This document shows, piece after piece, positions 1-9,000 of a DNA stretch of 64,000 nt (positions are counted from its first letter, which is position 1; each line of letters starts with the position of its first letter). A program made the translations under genes and the position numbers. The stretch is taken from contig NZ_JACHTE010000002.1 in assembly GCF_014145395.1 (NCBI RefSeq), forward strand, positions 62,001 to 126,000. Direction: 5' to 3'. The notes beneath the pieces are model-generated. The model worked only from the letters and a program-made list of their open reading frames with translations, made no database searches and was not told the DNA's origin. The DNA is from Marilutibacter penaei (lineage in GTDB: Bacteria > Pseudomonadota > Gammaproteobacteria > Xanthomonadales > Xanthomonadaceae).

Positions 1-2280
1 AAGCTGGACCCCCAGCGCCTGCTGGTCACGGTCTACCACACCGACGACGAGGCCCATGCCATCTGGAAGGACCGGATCGGTGTTCCCGAGGACCGTATCG
101 TCCGGATCGGCGACAACAAGGGCGCGCCTTTCGCTTCGGACAACTTCTGGCAGATGGCGGACACCGGGCCCTGTGGCCCGAGCACCGAGATCTTTTACGA
201 CCACGGGCCGGACATTCCCGGCGGGCCTCCCGGATCTCCCGACGAGGACGGTGACCGCTTCATCGAGATCTGGAACCTGGTCTTCATGCAGTTCGACCGG
301 CAGCCGGACGGTACCCTGTTGCCGTTGCCGGCGCCCTGCGTGGACACGGGCATGGGCCTGGAGCGCGTCGCCGCGATCCTGCAGGGCAAGCACGGGAACT
401 ACGAGATCGATCTGTTCCAGTTCCTGATCGCCGAGGCGGCCCGGCTGACCGGCACGTCGGATCTGTCGAACAAGTCGCTCCGGGTGATCGCCGATCACAT
501 CCGTGCCTGCGCTTTCCTCATCATCGATGGCGTGCTGCCCTCCAACGAAGGGCGGGGATATGTGCTGCGCCGGATCATCCGGCGGGCGTTGCGCCATGGC
601 TGGATGCTGGGCCAGAAGCAGCCCTTCTTCCATCACATGACCGGGTCGCTGGTCCAGGCCATGGGCGAGGCCTACCCGGAACTGGCGGGAAAGCAGGACT
701 TCATCGAGCGCGCACTTCGTGCCGAGGAAGAGCGTTTCGCTGAAACGCTGGACGCGGGCATGCGCATGTTCGATGAGGTCGCGGCTCGCAGCCGCGGCGC
801 CATTGCCGGCGAGGAAGCGTTTCGCCTGTACGACACCTACGGCTTCCCGGTCGACCTGACCGCGGACATCGCCCGCGAGCGCGGGCTCGACGTCGACATG
901 GCCGGTTTCGAGGCCGCCATGGAAGCGCAGCGGGAAGCCGCGCGCGCGGCCGGGAAGTTCGGGGGCGGTATCAGCCTGCCCGCCGAACTGGCCGCCCAGC
1001 TCCCGGCCACCCGCTTCCTCGGTTACACCGGGCTTGCGGCCGATGGCCTGCAGGTGCTCGCGATCGTCCGCGACGGCAAGCCGCTGGATCGCCTCGAGGC
1101 GGGCGGGGAGGCGCTGCTCATCCTCGACCAGACGCCCTTCTACGCGGAGGGCGGTGGCCAGGTGGGTGATGCCGGCGTGCTGTCGGGCAACGGTGCCGCC
1201 TTCGAAGTGCGCGATACGGTCAAGGTCGCCGGCCAGTTCCATGGTCACGTGGGGCGCCTCGTGACCGGCGCGCTGGCGCGCGGTGACCGCCTCGCGGGCG
1301 AGGTCGATGCGGCCCGCCGGGCCGCCACGGTCCTGAACCACTCCGCGACGCATCTGCTGCATGCGGCGCTGCGCTCGGTGCTGGGCGACCACGTCGCACA
1401 GAAGGGCTCGCTGGTCGCCCCGGACCGGCTGCGGTTCGACTTCGCCCATTTCCAGCCGGTCACCGCGGAGGAGCTCGCGTTGATCGAGGACCGCGTCAAC
1501 GCGGAGATCCGCCGCAACCATGCTGCCGAAGAGCATCACATGGGCATGCAGGAGGCGCTGGACTTCGGTGCGCTGGCGTTGTTCGGCGAGAAGTACGGCG
1601 ACGAGGTGCGCGTGCTGCGGATGGGCGACGCCTCCACCGAGCTATGCGGCGGCACCCACGTCGTCCGGACCGGCGACATCGGGCTGTTCAAGATCCTGTC
1701 GGAAGGCGGGGTGTCGGCCGGCGTGCGTCGCATCGAAGCGGTGACGGGCGAAGGCGCGCTGGCCCAGGTCAACGAGGAGCAGCGCCGCCTGGGTGATGTG
1801 GCCCGGTTGCTGGGCGGCACCCAGGCCGAGGCGCCGGAGAAGCTGCGGGCACTGATCGATCGCCAGAAGAAGCTGGAGCGCGAGCTGGAGTCGCTCAAGG
1901 CCAAGGCCGCGGCGGGCGCCACCTCCGACCTGGGCGCGCGCGCCGTCGACGTGGCGGGCATCCGCGTGCTTGCCGAGCGCCTGGAGGGCTTCGATGCCAA
2001 GGCGCTGCGCGAGGCGATGGACCGGCTGAAGCCGCAGTTGGGCGATGCCGTCATCCTCCTCGCCGGTACGCGCGACGGCAAGGCCTCGCTGGTCGCGGGC
2101 GTCTGCGGCAGCGCGCTGGGGCGGATCAAGGCGGGTGAACTGATGGCCCAGGTGGCCGGTCAGATCAACGGCAAGGGGGGCGGGCGACCTGACATGGCCC
2201 AGGGAGGGGGCGAGGATGGCCCGAACCTGCTTTCAGCACTGTCCGGCGTGCCCGGATGGGTTGAACGGCAACTGAGTTGA
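1..2280 (+). CDS. alaS: Alanine--tRNA ligase, 5' end cut off by window edge
   Basis: Charges tRNA-Ala with alanine in the cytoplasm and edits mischarged Ser or Gly. The reading frame is already open at base 1, so roughly the first 115 residues of the class II catalytic domain lie outside the window; 759 codons remain. Visible signatures are the NFWQM and [10 protein letters not shown] catalytic block near the start, the editing-domain zinc ligands HSATH (about codon 448) and CGGTH (about codon 551), and a C-terminal coiled-coil/DHHA1 region ending in a glycine-rich tail ([11 protein letters not shown]). The second Cys of the usual CGPCTE block is Ser here, a conservative change. csrA follows about 145 bases later, an order I recall as common in gammaproteobacteria. 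Confidence 0.97.
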   Translation, partial: KLDPQRLLVTVYHTDDEAHAIWKDRIGVPEDRIVRIGDNKGAPFASDNFWQMADTGPCGPSTEIFYDHGPDIPGGPPGSPDEDGDRFIEIWNLVFMQFDRQPDGTLLPLPAPCVDTGMGLERVAAILQGKHGNYEIDLFQFLIAEAARLTGTSDLSNKSLRVIADHIRACAFLIIDGVLPSNEGRGYVLRRIIRRALRHGWMLGQKQPFFHHMTGSLVQAMGEAYPELAGKQDFIERALRAEEERFAETLDAGMRMFDEVAARSRGAIAGEEAFRLYDTYGFPVDLTADIARERGLDVDMAGFEAAMEAQREAARAAGKFGGGISLPAELAAQLPATRFLGYTGLAADGLQVLAIVRDGKPLDRLEAGGEALLILDQTPFYAEGGGQVGDAGVLSGNGAAFEVRDTVKVAGQFHGHVGRLVTGALARGDRLAGEVDAARRAATVLNHSATHLLHAALRSVLGDHVAQKGSLVAPDRLRFDFAHFQPVTAEELALIEDRVNAEIRRNHAAEEHHMGMQEALDFGALALFGEKYGDEVRVLRMGDASTELCGGTHVVRTGDIGLFKILSEGGVSAGVRRIEAVTGEGALAQVNEEQRRLGDVARLLGGTQAEAPEKLRALIDRQKKLERELESLKAKAAAGATSDLGARAVDVAGIRVLAERLEGFDAKALREAMDRLKPQLGDAVILLAGTRDGKASLVAGVCGSALGRIKAGELMAQVAGQINGKGGGRPDMAQGGGEDGPNLLSALSGVPGWVERQLS

Positions 2281-2303
2281 AGTGCTGCCAGCGTTGTATA
2301 CGC

Positions 2304-2332
2304 TTGTGGCGTGGACTTCTCAATAGGATAAT
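2304..2332 (+). promoter_or_regulatory. Candidate sigma-70 promoter for csrA
   Basis: TTGTGG (2304-2309) and GATAAT (2327-2332) are separated by exactly 17 bases, in the 144-base gap between alaS and csrA. The match to the sigma-70 consensus is fair. It would give a leader of about 85 bases before the csrA ATG. Confidence 0.5.
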
Positions 2333-2424
2333 TGTCAATTGTTTTTCAACCAGCGCACCGTGTACCTTCAACGGACTGGTGCAACCGTCGGCACCTGAAA
2401 CCGCCGACATGAGGAGAGTTCTCA

Positions 2425-2622
2425 ATGCTAATCCTGACGCGTCGCGTCGGTGAGACCCTGATGATTGGCGACTCGGTGACCGTCACCGTGCTCGGCGTCA
2501 AGGGCAACCAGGTGCGTATCGGCATCACTGCGCCGAAAGACGTAGCGGTGCACCGTGAAGAGATCTACCAGCGTATCCAGCGCGGTGAAGGCGTGGACGA
2601 CGCTGGCAAGCAGGCAGACTGA
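2425..2622 (+). CDS. csrA: Carbon storage regulator CsrA/RsmA
   Basis: Small dimeric RNA-binding protein that blocks or stabilises target mRNAs by binding GGA motifs in their leaders; in xanthomonads the homologue RsmA controls virulence and exopolysaccharide. The 65-residue product has the full family sequence from [10 protein letters not shown] through the [11 protein letters not shown] core to the conserved VHREEI helix. The start is fixed by a strong GAGGAGAG ribosome site at 2411-2418. It lies between alaS and tRNA-Ser, as in related genomes. Length and sequence match the family, so function is secure. Whether it controls the neighbouring polysaccharide genes cannot be judged from this sequence. 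Confidence 0.98.
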   Translation: MLILTRRVGETLMIGDSVTVTVLGVKGNQVRIGITAPKDVAVHREEIYQRIQRGEGVDDAGKQAD

Positions 2623-2632
2623 TCGAAAAGGT

Positions 2633-2661
2633 TTGCCGCGCGCGGAGCGAGTGGTTATCAT
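2633..2661 (+). promoter_or_regulatory. Promoter for tRNA-Ser
   Basis: TTGCCG (2633-2638) and TATCAT (2656-2661) have a 17-base spacer and lie about 45 bases before the tRNA-Ser gene, so the tRNA can be transcribed independently of csrA. Confidence 0.6.
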
Positions 2662-2705
2662 GCCCGCCCGCGCCGGTTTGCAGTAGCGTGGGCTTGCAAC
2701 ATCGC

Positions 2706-2798
2706 GGAGAGTTGCCCGAGTGGCTGAAGGGGCTCCCCTGCTAAGGGAGTATAGGGTTTATAGCTCTATCGAGGGTTCGAATCCCTCACTCTCCGCCA
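2706..2798 (+). tRNA. tRNA-Ser(GCU)
   Basis: A 93-base class II tRNA. The acceptor stem GGAGAGT pairs with ACTCTCC, followed by G and an encoded CCA. The anticodon loop CTGCTAA gives GCT, reading AGC/AGU. The long variable arm expected for serine tRNA is present, and the T-arm has GGTTCGAATCC. Confidence 0.97.
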
Positions 2799-2819
2799 GT
2801 TCCTTTCGACGGAAAAGGC

Positions 2820-2848
2820 TTGACGAAAACAGCCCTCGTCGTCATAAT
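2820..2848 (+). promoter_or_regulatory. Promoter for tRNA-Arg
   Basis: TTGACG (2820-2825), a 17-base spacer, then CATAAT (2843-2848), 11 bases before the tRNA-Arg 5' end. This is one of the best consensus matches in the window and indicates separate transcription from tRNA-Ser. Confidence 0.7.
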
Positions 2849-2859
2849 TTTTCGACTAC

Positions 2860-2936
2860 GCGCCCGTAGCTCAGCTGGATAGAGCACCAGGCTACGAACT
2901 TGGGGGTCGGAGGTTCGAATCCTTCCGGGCGCGCCA
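2860..2936 (+). tRNA. tRNA-Arg(ACG)
   Basis: A 77-base tRNA with acceptor stem GCGCCCG pairing with CGGGCGC, discriminator G and encoded CCA. The anticodon loop CTACGAA gives ACG, normally modified to ICG to read CGU/CGC/CGA. Confidence 0.97.
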
Positions 2937-2954
2937 TCGGAAACAGCGGAAAAG

Positions 2955-2981
2955 CCGGACGCGAGAGCGCCCGGTTTTTTT
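2955..2981 (+). terminator. Rho-independent terminator after tRNA-Arg
   Basis: CCGGACGC and GCGCCCGG form an 8-bp stem with one mismatch around a GAGA tetraloop, followed by seven T residues. It closes the tRNA unit and separates the core genes from the accessory region. Confidence 0.85.
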
Positions 2982-3087
2982 GTGCGCGCGTGTCTCGCGG
3001 CGCCGGCCATGGCATCGTCGATGATTGTCCGGCCCCGCTGTCCGGTGACGTTCAAGCACGCATCGATTGCGCGTAGCGGAGAGACGC

Positions 3088-3843
3088 ATGCCTCCATCGG
3101 TACCCACTGTCCATGCCGTTGCACCGCAGACCCGGGCCGAGGCCCCGGAAAGCGTTGCGGAAGGCGGTGGGTGGGCCACCCTGGCAGGCGCGCAAGACGC
3201 GGATACCTGTGCCCTGTGGCTGGACGTGGCCGACTGGAGCCCGTGGCGAAGACGGGCCACCGCCCTGCTGGATGCGGCTGAGCGCGCGCGCGTCGAGCGC
3301 ATGCGCCGGCCCGCGGACCGGGAAATGCTCACCATCGCCTACGCCGCCCACCGGCTGTTGCTGGCGTCTTGCCTCGGACGGGCGCCGGAAGCCGTGCCCC
3401 TTACGCGTGACGCGCGCGGCTGCCCCCGTGTGCCCGGCACCGCGTGGCACACCAGCCTGAGCCATGCGGATGGCGCCGTGGCGATCGCGGCCAGCCGGGT
3501 GGGCCCGGTCGGCATCGACCTGGAGACACGTGCCCGCGCAGGCCTGATGCCGGAGCTGGCCGAGCGGATCTGCTCGCCGGCCGAGCTCCGGCGGTATGCC
3601 GCCATGGGACCGGAGGCCTTGCTGGCGCTGTGGGTGCGCAAGGAGGCGGTGCTCAAGGCGTGCGGATGGGGGCTCGGGGTCGAGATGAGCGGGATCGAGG
3701 TGCCGGACGGGGCGTCGTGCGTGCTGCCGCGCGACGGACGTCGCGTCCACGTCGCCATGTTGCCCGTCGGGGCGGCGCATGTCGCCGCGCTGGCCAGCCC
3801 CGGCCCCGACGGTATCAGGCACGTCCCCTGGTGGCGGCCCTGA
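3088..3843 (+). CDS. Sfp-type 4'-phosphopantetheinyl transferase
   Basis: Transfers the phosphopantetheine arm of CoA to a serine of carrier proteins, here presumably the four PCP/ACP domains of the two assembly-line proteins downstream. The 251-residue product has the Sfp signatures: a conserved HTSLSHADG block, VGIDLET with the magnesium ligands D144 and E146, and WVRKEAVLKACGWGL with K185/E186. I chose ATG 3088 because GGAGAG lies at 3078-3083; a TTG 21 bases upstream has no such site. It is the first accessory gene after the tRNA terminator. The family assignment is firm; the partner proteins are inferred from proximity. Confidence 0.9.
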   Translation: MPPSVPTVHAVAPQTRAEAPESVAEGGGWATLAGAQDADTCALWLDVADWSPWRRRATALLDAAERARVERMRRPADREMLTIAYAAHRLLLASCLGRAPEAVPLTRDARGCPRVPGTAWHTSLSHADGAVAIAASRVGPVGIDLETRARAGLMPELAERICSPAELRRYAAMGPEALLALWVRKEAVLKACGWGLGVEMSGIEVPDGASCVLPRDGRRVHVAMLPVGAAHVAALASPGPDGIRHVPWWRP

Positions 3844-4004
3844 GGCCGGTTTCACGCCACGTTGCCGTTTGTTGCCATCACAAGGGCATATTCAAGGGGC
3901 ACGCAGGTGATGTCGCGACAGGGATGGGGAGCGTCCGCACGGCCGCATGACGGATACGGGAAGCACGGACACGCCGGCGCGGTTCCGCGTGGAGGGGCGC
4001 TGCG

Positions 4005-5399
4005 ATGAGTGCGGCCATGCGGAGCCGGAAGAGCCGGACGCTGTTCGCCCTGTGGCTCCTGGAGATGGCGGCCTTGATGCTGGCGGTGTTCCTGGCGGCC
4101 CACCTGCGCTTCCTTGACGACCCCGAGGGCCATGCGCTGTTCTCCGAATGGCTGGGGCTTCGTGCGGGGTTGGTAGGACTGGCGGTGACCGGCGCCATGG
4201 CCGCGTTCGGCCTGTACCAGGTCCACGTCCGTCACAAGTGGGTGGACCTGGTCCTGCGGATGCTGTTGTCGTTCGCGTTCGGCGGTATCGCCCTTCTCGT
4301 GTTGTATTACGTGGTGCCGCTGGTCTACATCGGCCGTGGCGTGCTGGCGCTCGCGTTGACCCTGGGCTTCGTCGTCCTGCTGCTGGGACGCGTCCTGCTG
4401 AGTCGCCTCGTGAGCAGCGACGCCCTGCGACGCCGCGTGCTGGTGCTGGGCGCCGGCCAGAGGGCCGAACTGATCAACCAGCGCCTGCGCCGCAAGAGCG
4501 ACAGGCAGTCCTTCGTCATCGTGGGTTTCCTGCCGTTCCCCGGGCAGGACGTGCTCGTGTCCGAGGGCGTGCTGGAGGTGGATGGGGCGTCGTTGCTGGA
4601 TCGCGTGGACCGGTTGCAGGTCGACGAGATCGTGGTCGCCGCCGATGAGCGCCGCGGCGCGATGCCGATGGACCAGATGCTGGCGTGCGCGCAGCGCGGC
4701 GTCGCCGTCACCGACTTGTCGAGCTTCTTCGAGCGGGAGGCCGGCATCGTCAAGATGCAGGTGGCGGATCCGTCGTGGCTGGTGTTCTCCGGGGGGTTCG
4801 ACCATTCGATGCCGCGTCGCCTGAGCAAGCGCTTCTTCGACCTCGCCAGTGCGCTGGTCCTGCTCGCGATCGCTTGGCCCGCGATGCTGGTGGTGGCGAT
4901 CTGCGTCTGGCTGGAGTCCGGAGCGCCGATCCTCTACCGGCAGACTCGCGTCGGCCAGGGTGGACGGCAATTCGACCTCTTCAAGTTCCGGAGCATGCGC
5001 ACGGACGCCGAGGCCGATGGCGTGGCCCGCTGGGCCAAGGCCGGCGATGACCGGACCACCCGCGTCGGACGTTTCATCCGCCTCACGCGACTCGACGAAC
5101 TGCCGCAGCTGTTCAACATCATCCGCGGCGACATGAGTTTCGTCGGGCCCCGGCCGGAGCGGCCGCAGTTCGTGGACATGCTCGACCAGGAGCTCCGCTA
5201 TTACTCCGTGCGCCACAGCGTCAAGCCCGGCCTGACCGGCTGGGCCCAGTTGCGCTACCCGTATGGGGCGTCGGTCCGCGATGCCGAGGAGAAGCTCAAG
5301 TTCGACCTCTTCTACGTGAAGAACCACGGCCTGCTGTTCGACCTGATGATCCTGCTGCAGACGGTGGAGGTGGTCGTGTTCCAGCGCGGTTCGCGCTGA
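4005..5399 (+). CDS. Polyprenyl-phosphate sugar-1-phosphate transferase (EpsB/WcaJ type)
   Basis: Initiating enzyme of exopolysaccharide assembly: it moves a hexose-1-phosphate from a UDP-sugar onto undecaprenyl phosphate at the inner membrane. The 464-residue protein has about five N-terminal membrane helices, a Rossmann-like CoA-binding-type segment starting at VLVLGAGQRAE (about 145), and from about residue 273 the bacterial sugar transferase domain with KRFFDLA, FKFRSMRTDA, TRLDELPQLFN and GDMSFVGPRPERP. The overall form resembles the family seen in XrtA/PEP-CTERM polysaccharide loci. GGAGGGG at 3991-3997 supports the ATG. It is separated from the other export genes by the NRPS operon. 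The sugar it transfers cannot be read from sequence. Confidence 0.92.
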   Translation: MSAAMRSRKSRTLFALWLLEMAALMLAVFLAAHLRFLDDPEGHALFSEWLGLRAGLVGLAVTGAMAAFGLYQVHVRHKWVDLVLRMLLSFAFGGIALLVLYYVVPLVYIGRGVLALALTLGFVVLLLGRVLLSRLVSSDALRRRVLVLGAGQRAELINQRLRRKSDRQSFVIVGFLPFPGQDVLVSEGVLEVDGASLLDRVDRLQVDEIVVAADERRGAMPMDQMLACAQRGVAVTDLSSFFEREAGIVKMQVADPSWLVFSGGFDHSMPRRLSKRFFDLASALVLLAIAWPAMLVVAICVWLESGAPILYRQTRVGQGGRQFDLFKFRSMRTDAEADGVARWAKAGDDRTTRVGRFIRLTRLDELPQLFNIIRGDMSFVGPRPERPQFVDMLDQELRYYSVRHSVKPGLTGWAQLRYPYGASVRDAEEKLKFDLFYVKNHGLLFDLMILLQTVEVVVFQRGSR

Positions 5400-5414
5400 G
5401 CGCCGGTCTCAGCG
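5394..5414. terminator. Convergent hairpin between sugar transferase and J-domain gene
   Basis: CGCTGAG (5394-5400) and CTCAGCG (5408-5414) form a perfect 7-bp stem around a 7-base loop, overlapping the 3' ends of two converging genes. There is no clear T-run, so termination is likely but not certain. Confidence 0.4.
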
Positions 5415-5912
5415 ACGGACGCCTTTCGCGTCGTCCGCCGGCGTCGGGGGCGCATCCGGCACGGCGTCGTGCCGACCGGGCACCCCGGTCGGCGGTGCGG
5501 GGGGCGCGCTGGCTTCGAGGATCACGATCAGTGCGATGACCAGCAGCACCGCGAGGATCGCCAGCCGGGTGTGCAGGCGTCGCCCGCGTTCGGGGCCGCC
5601 GGCGCCGTTCGCGTTCGCCGGTCGCAAGGGCACGGAGGGCGGCGAGGGCGAGGGTGGCGTCCGCGAGCTGCGGGGCGGCACGGCGGCGCCGGGCAAACGG
5701 CCATGCGTCCGATGGAAGCGCGTGGCGGTCGTGTAGAGCGAGGTCAGCTCCGACAGCGACATGCCGCCCTCGGGCGACGCCGCGCTGGATCCCGGTGAGC
5801 GGTCGGGGTGCAACTCCGCGACACGGCGCCGGTAGGCCCGCTTGAACTCGTCAAGCGTGCAGTCCGGGCGCAACGCGAGTTGCGAATACAGTTGGGTGAA
5901 GTCCGAATCCAT
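5409..5912 (-). CDS. J-domain protein with C-terminal membrane anchor
   Basis: Hsp40-type co-chaperone fragment: a J-domain with the HPD motif at residues 35-37 that would stimulate a DnaK-type ATPase. The 167-residue protein has the J-domain at about 5-70, a Pro/Ser-rich linker, one strongly hydrophobic helix (about 114-134) and a Pro-rich tail. There is no zinc finger or client-binding domain, so it is not DnaJ itself. Because the J-domain precedes the only helix and lacks a signal peptide, a cytoplasmic J-domain tethered to the inner membrane is expected. GAGGGG just before the ATG supports the start. It is transcribed opposite to its neighbours, inside the polysaccharide/NRPS region. Its target is unknown. 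Confidence 0.8.
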   Translation of the reverse strand: MDSDFTQLYSQLALRPDCTLDEFKRAYRRRVAELHPDRSPGSSAASPEGGMSLSELTSLYTTATRFHRTHGRLPGAAVPPRSSRTPPSPSPPSVPLRPANANGAGGPERGRRLHTRLAILAVLLVIALIVILEASAPPAPPTGVPGRHDAVPDAPPTPADDAKGVRR

Positions 5913-5954
5913 AGTGTCCCCTCGAACGCGCGCTTCCTTCGCGTCGCCAGCCCC

Positions 5955-5967
5955 TGCCGTTCCGGCA
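5955..5967. promoter_or_regulatory. Inverted repeat in the divergent dnaJ-like/NRPS promoter gap
   Basis: TGCCG-TTC-CGGCA is a perfect short palindrome in the 151-base gap between the divergent J-domain gene and the NRPS operon. TATAAC on the - strand (about 5970-5975) could be a -10 for the J-domain gene. No convincing promoter for the NRPS operon was found by eye. Confidence 0.25.
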
Positions 5968-6063
5968 CGTTATACCAATACGTCGGCTGGCCGAAAATCA
6001 GGCCTCGATCCGTATGAATGCAGGTGACGGGACGTTGTCGCGCGACATCATGGAGCGGATTGG

Positions 6064-9000
6064 GTGAAGGCGTTGCAGAAGCAGCAAGAGCATTGGCGTG
6101 CACAGGTGGCCGCGGCACCCGCGCGACTCGACCTGCCCCTCGGGCCGGGCCGTGCGGGACGGCCGTTGCGGGCCGTGGTGCCCCTCGCGGCGTCGCATGG
6201 AGCCGCGCTCGAGGCGACGGCCCGTCGTGCGGGCGTTTCGATCGAGGCGGCCTGGCTGGCGCTCTGGGCGACGTTCATGGCCGGCATGGCCGATGCGGAC
6301 GCCGTGCAGGTGGCGCGGATCCAGGCCCGCACTGACGCGTCCATGCCGTTGCAACCGCTCGTGCTGCGCTTCGGCGGGGGCGAAGGCGAGGGCGGGGAGC
6401 CCGTCGGCACCGCTGCACGTGCGCTCGCCGACGCGGACGCACACGCCATGCCGCAGGCGGCGTTCGACGCGTTGTTCCCGGAGCTTCCCGTCTGGCAGTT
6501 GGGGTTCCATTTCGGCGATCCCGACGATCCCGACAGCGCCGCCTGGGTGGCGCGTTGCGATCTCGCCTGCGTGGTGGGTTCCGGCGAAGGAACCCCGGCC
6601 TGCGAGCTGGTCGTATCCGCCGACGCCGACGATGTCGCCATGCCTGCACGGTGGGCCGCGTTGTTCGCGACATGGCTGGAACAGGCGCTCGATACACCGC
6701 AGATGGCCTGGCGTGCGCTCCCGCTCATGGCGCCGGAAGCGGCACAGGCGCTTTGCCGGCGCGGGCACGTCGCACGGGATGTACCCGACTGCACGGTACA
6801 TGCGCTGTTCGAAGCGCAGGTGGACCGCACGCCTGATGCCACCGCGGTGGCAGGCGACACACACGCCCTCACGTATCGCAGCCTTGACGAAGCCGCCAAT
6901 CGCCTGGCCCGGCAGCTGCGGTTGCTCGGGGCCGGCCCCGATGCCCGGGTGGCCGTGTTCCTTGATCGAACCCCCGATCTGCTGGTCGCAGTGCTGGCCA
7001 TCCTGAAAGCCGGCGCCGCTTACGTCCCCCTCGATCCCGGCTATCCGCCCGAGCGCCTTCGCCTGACGCTCGGCGACAGCGCGCCCACGGCCGTGATCAG
7101 CGGTACTGCGATGGCAGAGGGCTGGGCCGGACTGGCGGACGCGGCGAACGGTGTGCCGGTACTGCGCCTCGACGACCCTGCGGCGCCGTGGATCGCGTTG
7201 CCGGCGACGCGGATCGATGCGGGCGAAACCGGCGTGTCACCCGCGCATCTGGCGTACGTGCTGTATACCTCGGGCTCCACCGGCACGCCCAAGGGCGTGG
7301 CGATGCCGCACGCCCCGCTGGTGAACCTGATCCAGTGGCAGACCCGCCAGCCCGGCCACGAGGGTCCGTTGCGCACCCTGCAGTTCGCTGCGCTGGGCTT
7401 CGACGTGGCGTTCCAGGAGATGTTCGCCACGCTGTGCACGGGCGGTGAGCTCCATATGATCGACGCCGACAGCCGCCTCAGCGGCGAACGGCTGCATGCC
7501 TTCGTGCGTGCGCGTCGGATCGAACGGCTGTTCCTGCCGTATTTCGCCCTGCAAATGCTTGCCGAGGCGCATGCCAACGCCGGCGAGGACCCGCAGGGCT
7601 TCGCGCTGCGCGAAGTGGTGACGGCCGGTGAACCCCTGCGCATCGAGCCGCGCATCCGCGCATTCTTCGATGCCTTGCCGGAGTGCCGCCTGCACAACCA
7701 TTACGGCCCCACGGAAAGCCACGTGGTGACGGCCTTCGCGCTGGAAGGCGCGCCCGCGGACTGGCCGTTGCTGCCCAGCATCGGCCGGCCGATCGACAAT
7801 GCACGCGTCTACCTGCTGGACCGGCGAGGCCAGCCCGTGGTGGACGGCATGGTCGGCGAGCTGTACCTGGCGGGACCGGTGCTGGCGCGTGGCTACCTGG
7901 GCCGCGATGAACTCAGTGCGGAACGGTTCCTCGACGATCCCTTCGACAACGACCCGGCGGCCCGCATGTACCGGACCGGCGACCTCGCGCGCTGGCGCGC
8001 GGACGGCGCGCTGGAGTTCCTGGGCCGTCGCGACTTCCAGGTGAAGATCCGGGGCTTCCGGGTCGAGCTGGGTGAGGTGGAGGCCCAGGTGATGGCCTGC
8101 GACGGCGTCCGCGAGGCGGGCGTGACGGTGCGCGAGGACGTGCCCGGATTGAAGCGCCTGGTGGCCTACTTCACGCCGATCGACCCGGAACGACCGGTCG
8201 ACATCGACGCCATGCGCACGCGGCTGGCGAACCGCCTTCCCGAACACATGGTGCCGGCAGCCTATGTGCCCCTGCCAGCCATGCCGCTGTCGCCCAACGG
8301 CAAGCTCGATCGCGGCAAGTTGCCGTCGCCGGGACAGGCGCGCCCGGACTGGATCGGCGAGTTCCACCCGCCCGTGGGGGAGGTCGAATCGCAACTGTGC
8401 GCGCTGTTCTCCGAGGCACTGGGGCTCGAAGGCCTGGGGCGGCACGACAGCTTTTTCACGCTGGGCGGCACGTCGCTGCTCGCCCTGCGCCTCCTGCAGG
8501 CGATACGAAAGGCGGGACTGGGCGAGGTCGCGGTCACCGCGCTGTTCGCCGCGCCCACGCCTGCCGGCGTCGCGCGCGTGCTCGCCGGCGACCCGGCGAC
8601 GCCGGCGCTGCGTACCCGCGCCCGTCGCCGTGGCGACGACGACGTGCCCATTGCCATCATCGCGATGACCGGGCGCTTCCCCGGGGCGAACGACGTGGAG
8701 TCGTTCTGGGAGAACCTCTGCGAGGGCCGGGACAGCATCCGTTTCTTCACGCCGGACGAGCTGGATCCGTCCATCCCCCTGTCGGAGCGCGATGATCCGG
8801 ATTACGTTGCCGCGCGCGGCGTCATCGAGGGCCATGACTGCTTCGATGCCGCGTTCTTCGGCATCAGTCCGCGGGAAGCGGAGTTGATGGACCCCCAGCA
8901 GCGCCTGTTCCTTGAACTCTGCTGGGAGTGCATGGAGCGGGGCGGACATGCGCCGGGCCGCCACGAAGCGTCGGTCGGCGTGTATGCGGGCATGTACAAC

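Noticed and set aside
2860-2936. tRNA-Arg as attachment site of a genomic island spanning 3088-48466
   Set aside because: No repeat of the tRNA 3' end was seen near 48470-48520 or elsewhere, and there is no integrase. The accessory region may still be of foreign origin, but not by this visible route.
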